Below, piece by piece: positions 41,677 through 54,000 of a stretch of DNA of 64,000 nucleotides. Position numbers and translations under genes: made by a program. Source of the DNA: Cystobasidiopsis lactophilus (Eukaryota > Basidiomycota > Agaricostilbomycetes > Agaricostilbales > Chionosphaeraceae). Positions within the stretch are counted from its first letter, which is position 1, and each line of letters opens with the position of its first letter. Under the pieces are notes generated by a model, which worked only from the letters and a program-made list of their open reading frames with translations, did no database searches and was not told the origin of the DNA. The stretch covers positions 1,240,001-1,304,000 of the forward strand of contig BCIO01000001.1 of NCBI GenBank assembly GCA_001599975.1. Direction: 5' to 3'.

Positions 41677-43905
41677 ATGTCACCGGAGAGAAGCAGTTCT
41701 AGAAAGTCCAAGGCGGAAGTGAACGCGTGCGACGTGAGAAAGCCCCTCGCAAGCAGAAGCCCTTGCTGAACATCGAAAGCAGAGCTGCCGCAGAGGAAAA
41801 CGCAAATGCGAGTGGACATCTCACCCTGGCAGTGAGTCTTCCACACTCAGGGACTCTGGTAGACACTTAAAGGCTCGAAGGCGCCTGTGTTCGGTGCGCG
41901 TCGCTGCGCCGAGTCTGCACAAGGACCGCACAAGATGCTTTGCGCCTTTCCGTCCCGTCAACCTCTGCTTCCGCTTATACGCCCTCTACAAGGAATGAAA
42001 GTGGTCCCGCATCGCCCAGCGATACTACCCCTGAGCAGAATTCGAAACTGCTGAACTATTTGGCGCCGTATGTTAGCGACGCAGAAGTGCCGTCCGCAGA
42101 CAGACTCAAGCAGCGATATGCCATCGAGCAAAACGTCTTGACGTGCCCTCTTACCTCTGTGCACGAATTCGTCAGCCAATCCTTCCAGCCAACGGTGCCG
42201 GAATCCAGACCTGTGCAGCTTCCGTGGGAAGACCGTCAAGCCGTCCTGGCCAGGTCAGTCACGGCATAGCTAGATTGGGTCCGTGCTCACTGTGCAGTCA
42301 CCATCTGCAGCGCGAGAGCGAATTATCTCCCGTGGCTAGGCTGGCCAACCAGCGTCACTGATTCACCCGCATTCGACAACTGCGGCTTCTTGCAAGATGC
42401 CCTCGTAGCAGTAGTCTCGAGACAAGACGAAAGACTCAACCCTCATGCCGTCGCCTTCTTCGACAAGGCATACGCTGGAGTCGGGAGCCAGATAATCCAG
42501 CGCCTGTCTGTTCAAGCAACACTCCCGGTCATATGCGCCCTCGAAGTCCTGTCGCTATGGTCCTGCCCGGAAGTTGTTCCGTTGACCCAAGGCCTGCCGC
42601 TGCATGTTCTTGCGATGGGGTTAGCGAAATCAGCACGGCTCTTCGAAACCCACCCGGAGGTTTGGCTTGCGCTGCAGACCCTCGATACGACCCTCGCACT
42701 TTTCACTGGACTTTCTCAGGCAACCGGTTTTACTTCTAACGCAAATCAGCCGGACACGGTCTCCTTTGCCCCACCCGACCCAATCCTTCCGAACCCGATT
42801 TACCTCTCGAACGCGCCGCCAGCTTTAAAGCTGCACGCACGTCTGGTCACCGTCTTCTACAACATGATTAAACTCAAGGGCGACTTGAAAGCCACGAATG
42901 AGGGATTGTCGCCCATGGTGGCGGAGTGCGAGGCTATTGATGCAGAGATCAAGCGGGCCATCGGTGGGTCGCGGTCTCGCGCTGAGGCTGGGAGAGCACT
43001 CATCTTTTAATGACCCAGTGTTTGAAAGGCCGTCTCAACCGTCCAACTATCTGCTGGCCCTGCCCGTCCTATGCAAGATCATCCAGATGCTTTTGGTCGC
43101 CACCCTGGCCCAGGAGCTTCGAAACGCTCTGATAGATCAAAAATTCCTGTCCAACGAGGCGAATGAAGAGGTTCGCAAAGCTCGCGGAGGCGTGTTGGAG
43201 ATCCTGCAAAAGGTGTGCTTTCCTCTCGTTCGCCGCGTCCTGCCAGCAACGGGACTGAGCCCTGTCTTTCAGATGATGATGGAGCACGCGAATACTCTCG
43301 AACAGCCAATCCACCTCTTTGTCTCCCTGCCCCACCAAGGCGTCTCGAGTGGCAGCATTCTGGAGGCGCTGCCGGATTACTTTTCAGCTGCGTTGACGCT
43401 GAACGCCTCCATCTTGGCCCGAGGAGCCATCTCCGTCGACTTTTTTGGCCTGGATTCTGTTTTTGCCAACGTCACCAGCCCGTGAGCTGGCTTCCCATCC
43501 GCGCTTGCGTTGGCCCTAGTGTTGACCCAGGTCTGCAGCGTGTACGAAGACGCCCCCAAGACACTCCAGATCCTCTACGAGGTGCTCCGACATAATATGC
43601 CGTCGACCTATGCTGGCAAGTGTGGGATGCTTGTGGATTCTTTCGGGAAGATGGCGCTTCGAATCCGTGAGACATGCCACCAAGAGGAGCCACCACCGGC
43701 CGAGATGCTTCAGAGCGACCAGACCTACCGGCCCTGGGCACCCATCGACTTTTTGAACCCCAGCTTCTTCGAAGACTACTTCAGCCTGTTCGGCAACCCG
43801 ACTGATGACTTTCAAGCGACTTGTACGTGCAATGCGTTCGTACCGTCTTGCCGCAGCTTGACCTGACGGACTCTGTCGCAATATACAGCCAATCTTCTGA
43901 CCTAA
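41677..43905 (+). CDS. Zn2Cys6 fungal transcription factor
   Basis: The protein starts MSPERSSSRKSKAEVNACD. Two 49-nt introns (41734-41782 and 41832-41880) interrupt the zinc cluster. Spliced, it reads CDSCRRGKRKC, eight residues (EWTSHPGSA), then CVRCASLRRVC, a perfect C-x2-C-x6-C-x8-C-x2-C-x6-C. The rest is a fungal-type regulatory domain: LLNYLAPYVSDAEVPSADRL, CPLTSVHEFVSQSFQP, ANYLPWLGWPTSVTDSP, YAGVGSQIIQRLSVQATLPV, HAVAFFDKAY and AHPEVWLALQTLDTTLALFT-like helices, and a C-terminal part ending IDFLNPSFFEDYFSLFGNPT and DDFQATSNLLT. The start is 156 bp from the divergent RTA1-like gene, which makes that gene a natural candidate target. About seven introns. Family certain, regulon unknown. 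Confidence 0.88.
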
Positions 43906-44170
43906 ACTTGATTTTTATACCTGCAAGAGGGCATGATCTTGAGTAGCCGTGCACCAGATTTGCCACCGGTGCTGGAGAGGAGCTCGCTTTGCACGGAGCA
44001 GTGCGGAACTTCACGCAGATTTATTGTTCATCGGCTCCAGGCATGCGACCTATGAGAGCAATCAGAAACTTTACAAGAAGACCAGAGTGTGCGCTCGTGA
44101 CTACAAAGAGCGCGCGAAGGGAACAATAAACTTTTAGAGCCCTGCGACCGACCTGGTTGCGCTGCCCGCC
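43906..44170. promoter_or_regulatory. Promoter of BUR1
   Basis: A 265-bp stretch between two plus-strand genes. AATAAA at about 44126 lies close before the BUR1 start and might equally end the upstream transcript. No other feature seen. Confidence 0.3.
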
Positions 44171-46978
44171 ATGGACTACAGGTCGCCCGCCCCGCCGCCT
44201 CCCACATTCAAGAAGAAGAGCAAGCGACATGGCGAGGTCAAGGCGTCTCTCAACATCAAGGGCGCAGCTGAGGGCGCGGCAGAGGAAGGCGACGCCCAGG
44301 AATCGCCAGCAGCATCGTCGTCGGCCAGCAGCCCGAGCAAGAAGTCCTGGGACCGAAAGGCTGGCTCCAAGCTTCTCATTGGAGCACTGGCAGACAGCGC
44401 CCGCAGCTCCCAGATGTCGCCTCCGCTCAAGTCGGGCATAGCTCCCATCGTGCTGCCAAGGTCCAAAAGCGACGTGGTCAAGCACGAAGCGCTGTCGCCG
44501 CCCAAGGAAGTGCTGTCGCTCAAAGACCGGATTGGAGGCTCGCTGGAGGAGGGCGAATACGAGACGGTGGATGATGACGGGCAGCGGAAGGGCAAGCGCT
44601 CTTTCGACGACATGATGGACTCACCTTCGCCGCCCAAAGGCGAGTACCGACGCCCGCACGCCAACGGCAACGGAGCAGGGCCTAGCAACTACCACCGCAC
44701 AGCAGAACCAACGCCCATTGGCACGCCTCAAGTCTTCCCCAAGGAACCCATCAGCATTCCGCTCGCGAAATCCGCCTTCAATCGCAACAAAGCCCAGCGT
44801 TCGCCCGTTCGACGGGATGCTCTCCCAGCCGAACCAGAGCCACCAGAGCCAGAACAAGTCCCCACATCAAGCCAGGACAAGGGCGAGAGGTCGCCCGACC
44901 GCCTGGAGCCAGCGCTGCCACCCGAGCCCATCGATTTGCCAGACCCGCCTGCTCAGTCCCCTCCTCCTCCTCCGCCAGAACTACCGCCACCGTCGCCGCC
45001 ACCGATCCCAGCGCCTTTGGTGCCAGATCCAACACCGGAGGAGCCAGAGGAAGAGCCAGAGATGGATGTCCCCGAGCCGGAGGAGCGGCAGAGGCCAGCT
45101 CTCCCAGAGCGAATCCTTTTGGACGAAGGCGACCGCCTGCAAAAAGACCCAGATTACATCAAGAGCGTGCACCGAAAGTTGGAGTTCTTCCCCATCGAAT
45201 ATTGGCAAGAGTCCGATCTGGCACAGCACTTTAGCGACATCATGCCCGCCAACGAAAGCACGATCATCAACAACCTCAAAAGACCTTTCAGGGGCTGCTC
45301 GGACCTGAGCAAAACGTACGAGCGCGGCCAAAAGCTGGGCGAAGGCACGTTTGGCGTCGTCGAAAAGGGCACCATCAAGGGCACGACCTCCCTCATCAAG
45401 TACCGCGAACTCGACAAGAGCTGGTACAAGTCGGCTGGCATCAGTGCCTTGTCGTCCACGACGAGCTTTGGCACGACCAAGTACAAGAACGGTCGGCCGG
45501 GAGACCGGGTTGCCCTCAAGCGCATCATCCTGCACAAGCACGAGGACGGCATGCCAATCACCTCGCTGCGCGAGATCAGAGTGCTCAAGATCCTCGACCA
45601 CCCCAACATCGTGCCTTTGCTGGACATGGCTTGGGAAGGCGGTGAGGCTAAGGCCAATTCGCATCCCAAGCTCGCTTTGCTCAGACTCGCCGAGATGCAG
45701 GCGACAGCCGGACCAGGAGCCACTCCATCATGGTCTTCCCGTACATGGAGCACGACCTGGTCGGCTTGTTGCACAATCCAGATATCACACTCGGTTCCGC
45801 GCAAATCAAGCTATACGCCCGCCAGCTGCTCGAGGGCATCCTTTACCTCCACCAAGTGCGTCATGATCAAACTGCGCTTCCGAATTCATCTGAGATTTGG
45901 AGAGCAGCACAACCTCATTCATAGAGACATCAAGGCAGCCAACTTGCTCATCAACAACACCGGCCAGCTTCAGATCGCCGATTTTGGGCTGGTCCGCTCC
46001 GTCGACCCGTTCAGAACTGATAGACCCTATACCCGAGAAGTCGTCACCAGGTGGTATCGGCCTCCTGAAGTGCTGCTGTCGAACAAGTTCTATGGCAAGC
46101 CGGTCGACATGTGGGGCATTGGGTAAGTTGCACTCTTCTCCGAATCAGAAGGATGCCTTGTGAACTCAATCGCGAATCAGCTGCGTCCTCGGAGAGATGT
46201 ACACGAAGAACCCGATCCTCCAAGGCGCCTCCGACTATGACCAGATGCTGAAAATCGTCGACCTGTGCGGCACGCCCACAGAGCAGAACATGCCAGGCAT
46301 CGCCAAGGGCCTATATCCAGGTGTGATAGACAAGAACCAAAGCCCGGCTCATTGGAGAGGCTGGGAAGGTCAGGATTTTCGCGAATCGCGAATCGAAGAG
46401 GTCTTTGGCAGGTAAGCCTCCTCTCACGCTTTGGCCATGTCCGCTTTCATTCTCAAGGGTGTCTGTTCGTGGCCAGATTCGGGGGATTTGGGGGATTCTT
46501 CGTCGATCTGATGGAAGGGTTGCTTCGCCTCGACCCAATCACGCGGCTCACCGCCGAGGAAGCCCTCAAGCACGACTGGTTCTGGGCAGACCCTCTACCC
46601 ATGGAGCCTTCCAAGTCAATTCTGTTGTCTCCTCTCTTTTCGAGGGTTTACTCACGAGATGAGCTTCGCTTCAACAGAGTTGCGCACCTGCGAGACAGCC
46701 ATGAGTTTGACAAGCAGATCAGGCAACAGCAGAACCGGAGCCAGCCTCAGGTTCAGCACCAGCTCCAGCAAGCGCAGCATCAGCAGCAGCAAGCCGGCTG
46801 GCAGCAACCGGCCCAATTTCGTCCGGGCCCTCCTCCGCCTCAACAGTTCGGCCCGCCCATGGGCGGCCCACCCCAGCAGCACCCTGGCTTTATGCCACAG
46901 CCGCCGCAGGGGCCTACTTTGGTTGGCTCACAGAAGAAGAGTCGGAGGGGACCTCCTGCTGGTTTCCTCAGGAATTAG
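44171..46978 (+). CDS. BUR1: CDK9-type kinase Bur1 (Sgv1)
   Basis: Bur1 is the P-TEFb-like cyclin-dependent kinase that phosphorylates Spt5 and the RNA polymerase II CTD linker. A long disordered N-terminus of about 380 residues has basic, Pro-rich and acidic tracts (DLPDPPAQSPPPPPPELPPP, PTPEEPEEEPEMDVPEPEE). The kinase starts at YERGQKLGEGTFGVVEKGTI (Gly loop). It continues with RVALKRIILHKHEDGMPITS and LREIRVLKILDHPNIVPLLD (a PITALRE-like alpha C helix, here PITSLRE), IMVFPYMEHDLVGLLHNPD, LIHRDIKAANLLINN (catalytic loop), IADFGLVRS, TREVVTRWYRPPEVLL and VDMWGIGCVLGEMYTKNPIL. An insert STTSFGTTKYKNGRPG lies in the N-lobe. The C-terminus is Gln/Pro-rich (QQQNRSQPQVQHQLQQAQHQ). Introns fall mainly in the kinase C-lobe region. 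The PITSLRE helix and AANLL loop favour Bur1 over Ctk1. Confidence 0.93.
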
Positions 46979-47139
46979 CGGGCCGGGTGTCGGTCCCTAT
47001 CATCTTGTACAATTTCACGCACTCCCATGACGCTGTTCTGCATTTATGCTAGATACGATTGCAAGTTGAGTGAAATTAATGGTCTAGGCTAGGTCTAGAT
47101 TACACGAGTGTTTCGGAGAAGTTGCTGCAGAGTGAGTGA
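46979..47139. other. Convergent 3' region, BUR1 / MFS transporter
   Basis: The 161 bp hold both 3' ends; nothing else is visible. Confidence 0.3.
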
Positions 47140-49022
47140 TCAAGCCGATTCAAAAGGCTTTAAAACCATCTCGGTGGGAGTGCCTGGCGTCTTTGTACCC
47201 ATCTCGCTGTCATCTTCGTGGACGATTCCACTGAGTCGCTTTTCGAGGTAGAGGTTGACAAGGGCGACCACCACGCCAGACGTCGACAGACCGCACGCCA
47301 GGTAAAGAGCACCACGGATTCCCTTCAACACATCGTTGCCACCGTTGTTGACATGGTTCTCGACGGTGCCAGCCAGACCAAGGGTGATACTCATCGAGTA
47401 GTTCAACACTGTAGCGATGAGGGATGCGCCGGTGCCTTGGGCATCTCGAGGGACAGAGTTGGAGACGGCGACAGCTGAAGCATTTGACGGGCTTAGCCGA
47501 GTTCTTGGTTGCGAACGAAGGAGGAGCACCCACTAGCTGCAGTGAATGACGTGTCTAGAGCCAGAGGTCCAAAGATGTAGCCCAAGAAGACGGCTGCCAA
47601 TACGCTTCAATTTGGGTCTGTGAAAGCCGCAGACTATAGACTCACGACCCCAGAAGCCGACGTGGACGGGGTTGAAAGCGGCCAGCCAGTCCTTAGTCGT
47701 GTTGAAGAGCATCGCCATCAACAGGACCCAGGCAGTACCGAACTTGGACAGAGAGTACACGGTGAAGCCGCAGGCCAAACAGCCGGCGATGGCCACGGTG
47801 GCAAGTTGCCCGCTGACTTGGAGAGGCGACTCGCCCTTGATGATCTCCAAGAATTTGATGATGTAGACCAAGTACACCGAGAAGGCTCCCCATCCGAGGG
47901 CGACGCAAGCGAAGTTGAAGCAGGTGGCGCGGTTCCAGACCTTGGGACTGATGATGGGGTGGGCGACTCTGGTTTCGACCCAAAAGAATAGGGCGACGAA
48001 GGCAAGGCCGATGATCAAGCACGACAGTACCATCGGCTTTCCCCACGAAGTACCGGGTGCTTCGTTAAAGGCGATATCGACGAGGACCAAGCCGACAACG
48101 GCAATCGAACTGCCGAGCAAATCCAGCGACTTGTCGGACGATTCTTGGTGCTCGTCACTCGGAACGACGAGGAATGACAGCAGGCCGGAAATGGCGGAAA
48201 CAATGGCGCCAACCCAGTACATCCACGGCCACCTTCGAGGAGGAATATCAGAGCCAGGGCCGGATCTTATAGAACACACATACCAAGCCAATTGAGCGAA
48301 GATTGATGTGAAGACGCTTGAAAGCGGGACGGCAATTGGGGCCGCCGCCGCAAAAAGCGCAAAAAAGAAGGTTTTGCGAACGCCAGGCTCGTAAGTGCGC
48401 CCGAGAATGGCGAGAGCGTTGGGCAGCAAAATGGCCGAACCAATGCCTTGTATTGCTCGCATGGCTGCAAAGTAGGCAACCGACCTGTTCAATAGGACGG
48501 CTGCTTTAGCGCCACCAACTTGATCCAAGGGGACCGAGCAAGCTCACTGGGTGAAGACCGACAAGCCGACCAAGATAGCACCTAAAGTGATCACTGCCCA
48601 GCCAATCAAGAGCATGAGCCGATGCCCATAGACGTCGCCGAATCGACCGCTGCAACAAGCAAAACGAATGAGCGCTTGTTTAGGCAAGTGCGAAGCGAGT
48701 GCGTACCTAGGCAAGATTAGGACGCCAGTGGTCAGAGCATAGGCGGCAGGGATCCAGGTCTGCTGAGATGGAGTGATAGTGGGAAAGGATTGCGATTGGA
48801 TGTCTATGGTGATCACGCCTTGGACTGCTTACACTCTCAGCGTTTGGGCTATCGCATCGCGCTGAATAGACAAATACGTACAGAGGCCGGAGAAGGACAC
48901 CAGCTGGCACACTGTCTCCAAGCAACTATTAGTGATCAAGTCAAGACAAGCAAACCATAGGGGAACGGACAAGCTAGGACAGCAGCCACCGAGAACTCTC
49001 TGACGAGAGACAGTTGATGCAT
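47140..49022 (-). CDS. MFS drug/H+ antiporter-type transporter (14-TM-like)
   Basis: The reconstructed N-terminus reads MHQLSLVREFSVAAVLALCQ, LVSFSGLCVITIDIQSQSFP, TITPSQQTWIPAAYALTTGV. That is TM1 and the W-x2-A/S-Y-x-L-T motif of DHA2-type transporters. Next come GRFGDVYGHRLMLLIGWAVI (motif A), RAIQGIGSAILLPNALAILG (motif C-like, R-x2-Q-G-x-G-x-A) and FFFALFAAAAPIAVPLSSVF. WPWMYWVGAIVSAISGLLSF matches the W-R/P-W-x-F/Y-W block of the family. Later TMs include PMVLSCLIIGLAFVALFFWV, LVYIIKFLEIIKGESPLQVS and SVPRDAQGTGASLIATVLNY. The protein resembles Atr1-type aminotriazole/boron exporters and QDR-like pumps; substrate unknown. The 5' exons are short: 45-nt introns with CTAAT branch points support the start at 49022, but it is the least certain part. 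The stop is at 47140-47142. Confidence 0.85.
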
Positions 49023-49683
49023 CTTGAGTGGACTCTAAGGGGACAAGGCGGTAGAGATGAAGCTCTAGGGATAGGAGTGAGGAGGAGTGAAGCGGAAAAC
49101 ATTGCATGCTGGTCGTTTTGCGCGCAAATCGATGAATCATGACGTTACAAAGCAAGCAGACTAGCATCCTGGAAGCAATACAGCACGGCTGCCGACGATC
49201 CTTCACGGTCAGACTAATAAGTCAGCATTTCCAGAGGGTAACCGTGCGATTTGAAGCGACGGGAAGCGGCAGCATCTAACAGTCAGGCACTTTCTACAGA
49301 CTCTGGGCACTCTGGAGGCTGATATTATAATGGTAAAGAACGGGCATTGGTTGATAGAGAGTGCATTAAATTTCTCGGGGTGGTGCGACCATTTTGCTTG
49401 AAAATTTTGGTTCTTGGCTCCCGCGACGTTGCTCTGCTATCCTAAATACAATGTTTCTTGCCAAGCTTGCCCTGACCAGCCCGAATTTGAAGACTTGATG
49501 TGACAATTCAAATGCCTCCTTCTCTGCTGGGGTCAATCTGACCCCCCTGCTCTATTGGTAATTCTTCAAGTGCTTACAAAGGTGCATTAAGCGCTGAGGA
49601 GGTGAGCATTGGCGCAGAGACTAAGCAGAGACAGCAGAGATGTCTACTTGAGGGCGTTCTTCGCTTCTCGTCGTTGATTTAAC
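49023..49683. other. Intergenic: divergent promoter region, MFS transporter / SDR
   Basis: These 661 bases separate opposed starts and should hold both promoters. An AT-rich patch lies around 49320-49385 (TTATAATGG and TTAAATTTC). An in-frame extension of the MFS first exon up to about 49206 is open but not supported by family content. No RNA gene seen. Confidence 0.45.
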
Positions 49684-50834
49684 ATGTCTGCCTCTGCTGA
49701 ACAGCGCGTCGTCGTCGTCACTGGCGCCTCTAAAGGTCTGGGCGTAGGTGACTGCACTCGTACTCTCCGATTCGGCAACTCACGGGCTTTGACTTCAGCT
49801 CGAATGGGTCCAACAGCTGTCGGCCGCCACCAACACCTTTGCTGTTGCTGTCGCCCGCAATTTGTCCAAAGCTACAGACTTGAACTCCCACTTGGGCAAG
49901 AACGTGGTTGCCGTCGAAGTCGAGATGGCTGCTCCCGAGACCTTCGAGGTGGGTTTCATTCTTCTTCTTCCCACCAGTCTGGCGTCTGACCGTGCGTACG
50001 CAGAGTCCGAAGAGATTGCCAAATTAACCGATGGCAGGATTGACGTCCTCATCAAGTTCGTCGTGGTCCTCGCTCGACCGTAATAGCATTGCTGACGGAG
50101 CCAACGAGCAGTAACGCTGGAGCGCTGTAAGTCGTGCCTTGTCAAAATTTCACCAGTCCAAGCTTATGATAGACGCGTCGCAAACAGGTTGGGTGCTGGC
50201 CGAAACAAGTTCATCAGTGAGTCCACCGTCGAGGAGTGGAAGGAGACCGTGAGCTTGCCTGCTTTGGCTCATCACTAGACAAGGGAGTCACCATTTTTCT
50301 CTGAAGTGGCTCATCAACACCATCGCGCCTATCTTCTTCACCAAGGCTCTCATCCCCCAGATCCAAGCCGACAAGGAGCGAAAGGTGGTCGGCATCAGCA
50401 CTTTCCTCTCGCAAGCCGGGTTTCACCGCATGATCGACGGCGCCTACCAATTTCTCTCTTACTCCGCTGCCAAAGCTGGCTTGAACATGGCCGATCTGAA
50501 GTTTTCTCGTGAGCAAGCCATTTGCCACTTTCTCTGTCGCGCTCTACAGGCGTGCTGATGATTGTTCCCAGGCTCCGCGATGTTATCTTCGTCTCCTTGT
50601 CGCCAGGATGGGTTCAGACCAACCTGTTCGACGACCCGAACGACTTCGCCGAGGTAGGCCCTCGCTCCCCCTGCCTCTTCTCTGCCCTGCTCATTCGCCC
50701 TCATTTCATAGGCACCACTGCGCCCCGTAGAATCTGTCTCCAGTCAGCTGTCCTTCGTCAACAGGCTCACGCTTGAGCACAGTGGTAGGGAGTACAGCCT
50801 GGACGGCATTGAGGGCCAAATGACGCCTCAGTAG
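49684..50834 (+). CDS. Short-chain dehydrogenase/reductase (classical SDR)
   Basis: SDRs reduce or oxidise alcohols and carbonyls using NAD(P)H. The protein begins MSASAEQRVVVVTGASKGLG, with the TGASKGLG cofactor loop (T-G-x3-G-x-G). It continues with ATNTFAVAVARNLSK, GRIDVLI before a SNAGAL-type NAG motif, WLINTIAPIFFTKALIPQIQ, KVVGISTFLSQAG with the catalytic Ser, YSAAKAGLNM with the Y-x3-K pair, and VIFVSLSPGWVQTNLF with the PGWVxT block. It ends LEHSGREYSLDGIEGQMTPQ. At least six short introns split it, including one right after the cofactor loop. The substrate cannot be told. It resembles small fungal SDRs of about 260 residues related to sniffer/YMR226C-like enzymes. Confidence 0.88.
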
Positions 50835-51061
50835 ACCAGCCCTAGCTGCTGTTGCTCATTACTACAGCTCCATAGTGTCTGCTGCAGTTCTGGATGCTTT
50901 GTGACTTGCCCACATTTGCTGAGACGGGCCCGGCAATCGACTTGTTTGCAATGTTTTGATGTGTGGAGCAGCAGCCAAGGCGCGTTTTTAAATGAGTGCG
51001 GTGGACGCTCTGAACTCGCTGAGTGCGTTTTAATGCTGCCTAGAGTACAAGACGCGTCTCA
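50835..51061. promoter_or_regulatory. Promoter of CTF18
   Basis: A 227-bp gap between plus-strand genes. No motif stands out. Confidence 0.3.
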
Positions 51062-54000
51062 ATGCCCTCGGTCGAAGCAGGCAGCGAGCCGCGAGCGATG
51101 CAGCTCGACCTTGAGGAGGACGTGGACCTCTTTTCGGATCAACAGACGCCCTCGCTGACGCCGGCTGCCACTGGCTCGTCTTCGCCTGCTTCGATCACAA
51201 CGATCAAGCGGCCGCCAGAGCTGGAAGAAGCAGCGGCGGCGCCGCCCACCAAGCGCAAGCGGATTCGCATTGAGCTCGAGGAGGACGATGATTTGAGTGA
51301 GCTCCTTTGGCTTTGATCTTACTTGGAGCGGGGCTCAATGTGCGCGACAGACCTGCCAGAGTTCAAGCTGGCGCCGACCCCGCCAAAGCCGGCCTTTAAA
51401 GTTGACAAGCTCGACCTGGGCGCGGCGCCTTATTTGCCCAGGGGCGCAGCGCTCACCGGCCAGACGTTTGATGGCAAGACGATCACGTTCAAGAAGAGGA
51501 TCAAGCCACCGCAGTCCCTGGCAAGTCAATGTGTACCTCTTTTAGACATCGCGAGGTCTAATGAACGCTACTTTTCCCTCGCAGACGCACAAGGCCGACG
51601 GCCTGGCCAAACTGTCCAAGTCGCTCTTGCTCCAGCCCATCCACCAAATGCTAGCGGAGATCGAGAGGCTCAAGAAGGCCGAGCAAAAGTCCAGGGAGGC
51701 GGCCGACGCTTTGATGGCTCAGGCGCTCGCGTTCGAGGAGGAGGAACCTGTCAAGCCGGACGTCAAGGGTAAGCAAAAGGACGGGCAGCTATGGACAGAC
51801 CGCTACAGGCCTACCAAGTTTGTGGACCTGCTGGGCGACGATGTGCGTTTGCCTTCCCCTCAGTCGTGCTTCGTGCCCTCGATCTAAAGTTCCCTTGCGC
51901 AAACGACAGCGCGTCAACCGAGCGGCCATGACTTGGTTGAAAGAATGGGATGCGTGCGTGTTCAAGACGGCGGCCGCTCAGAACGCGCGGAAGAAGATGC
52001 TGGTGGAGAAGCGCAAGAAGGCGAGGGAGGAGCAGGTCAAAGGCGGCTACAGCAACAACCAGGATGCAGTGGTGCGTCACGCTTCTGCCCTCGTAGCTGA
52101 AAGAGCTAGACAAGTTGGAGTTCCTACAGATACCGGAAGATCCGCTGGGCAGGCCGATGGAAAAGATCTTGCTCTTCTCTGGCCCGCCTGGGTTGGGCAA
52201 GACCACGCTAGCTCACGTCCTGGCCAAGCAAGCCGGCTACCAAGTCCACGAAATCAACGCTTCGTAGGGCACACCCTTCTCCTCCGTCAGGCACGGTGCT
52301 GATGTCGATCTTTGGGCCTCTACAGCGACGATCGCAGCGCAAAAGTGGTTACAGACCGCATTCGGGATGCCCTCGAGAGCAGGTCGCTCAACGGGATGGG
52401 CACCATGTCCGCCAACAAGCCCACTTGCGTCATCATCGACGAGATTGACGGCGCCACGGGCGGTGGCGACTCAGGCTTTGTGCGCACGCTGGTCAAGTTC
52501 GTGATGGACGGCAGCAAGATCCCCAAAGCGAGAGGTTAATTTCCACTTTCCCTTTTGAATCTCCAACAATAATCTCAGGGCGGAAGAAATCTAACAGGCA
52601 AAGGCAACAAGAAGGACGTCCGACCTTTGATCCGGCCCATCATTTGTATTTGCAATGACCTGTAGGCGCCTTTCATCATCTACTCCGTCACTCTGCTGAC
52701 CTTTTTGGCACCAGCTACGCCCCTGTTCTCCGGCCACTGCGCCCACTGGCCAAACTCCTTCGCTTCTCTCCACCAGCGCCGGCCGCCCTCATCTCCCGCA
52801 TCAAGCTGATTTGCGACTCGGAGGGCATGACAGCAGATGGCAAGAGCCTGTCAGCGTTGGTGGCTGCAGCGGACGGCGATTTGCGGACATGCTTGAACAC
52901 CTTGCAGGCGAGTCGTTTTGCCCCGAGGATCTATCCTTCGAGCTTATCTTCTAGCCGCCTCGCAGATCATCAAGACAAAAACGAGCAAGCTGGATGAGCA
53001 GACAGTGAAGTCGACCGCGCTCGGCTTGAAGGACACGGGCACGAGCACATCGACCGTCTGGGATCACCTCTTCCGAGTGGCGTACAACCGCAAAGGGAAG
53101 AATACGAGTGCGTCCCTTTCACAACCCACGGCCAAGCACTCTTTGAAAGGAATACTGGAGCACAGCCGATGGCCTTTATGTGGACAAGCTCTTCAAGGAC
53201 ATCTCTACTTGCGGCGAGTACGAAAAGTTAGCTCAAGGTGCGCTCGGAGTTAGTCATTACATCAAACCAAAGCTTGACGAAGCGAATAGGCTGTTTCGAA
53301 TACTACCTGTCGAGCAAGTTTCCGGCGGACGGGTGGAAGGCTATTAACCGCGGCCTCGACTGGCTTCAATTCCACGATCGTATCGACCACAGCCTGCGCT
53401 CCGACCGCAATTTTGAGCTCATGCCCTACCACCCTTACGCCTTTGTTGCCTGGCACCCGCTCTTTGCGAACGTGGCGAACAAGCCCATCGAGTGGCCCAA
53501 GCAGGATTACGAGGTCTGCTCGCCATATCCTGTTCACAGCCTCTGGTGCTTTCGCTGACTTTTTTGGATGCCAGGCCTACCTAAAAAAGCAAGCGCACCA
53601 GGAAATCGCGGATTCCTTCCAGCAGCGCATCCCGGCTCACCTCCGGACCTCCTTCAGTGGCAACGGCTGCGTGCTGGAACTGGCGCCATCTTTGGTCCGC
53701 ATCATCTCGCCCGACGTCAAGCTCATCGCCGGCCAGACTGCCAGGCCCGAGGAGCGCGCTCAAATGGCCAAGCTCATTTCGATCATGACCTCCTTTGGCC
53801 TGTCTTTCGTGATGGATCGCAACGAGGATGGCCAGTTTGCCTACAAGCTTGAACCGTGCGTCACATCTCCCTACGCGCAAGTTCATACGCGGGTCGCTGA
53901 CTTGGCGCACTTCGCAGGGCTATCGATGTATTCATCCACTACGAAGGCAAGCGTGCGGCGGACGTGGCTCCTTCGCGATATGCTCTGCGGCAACAAGTAG

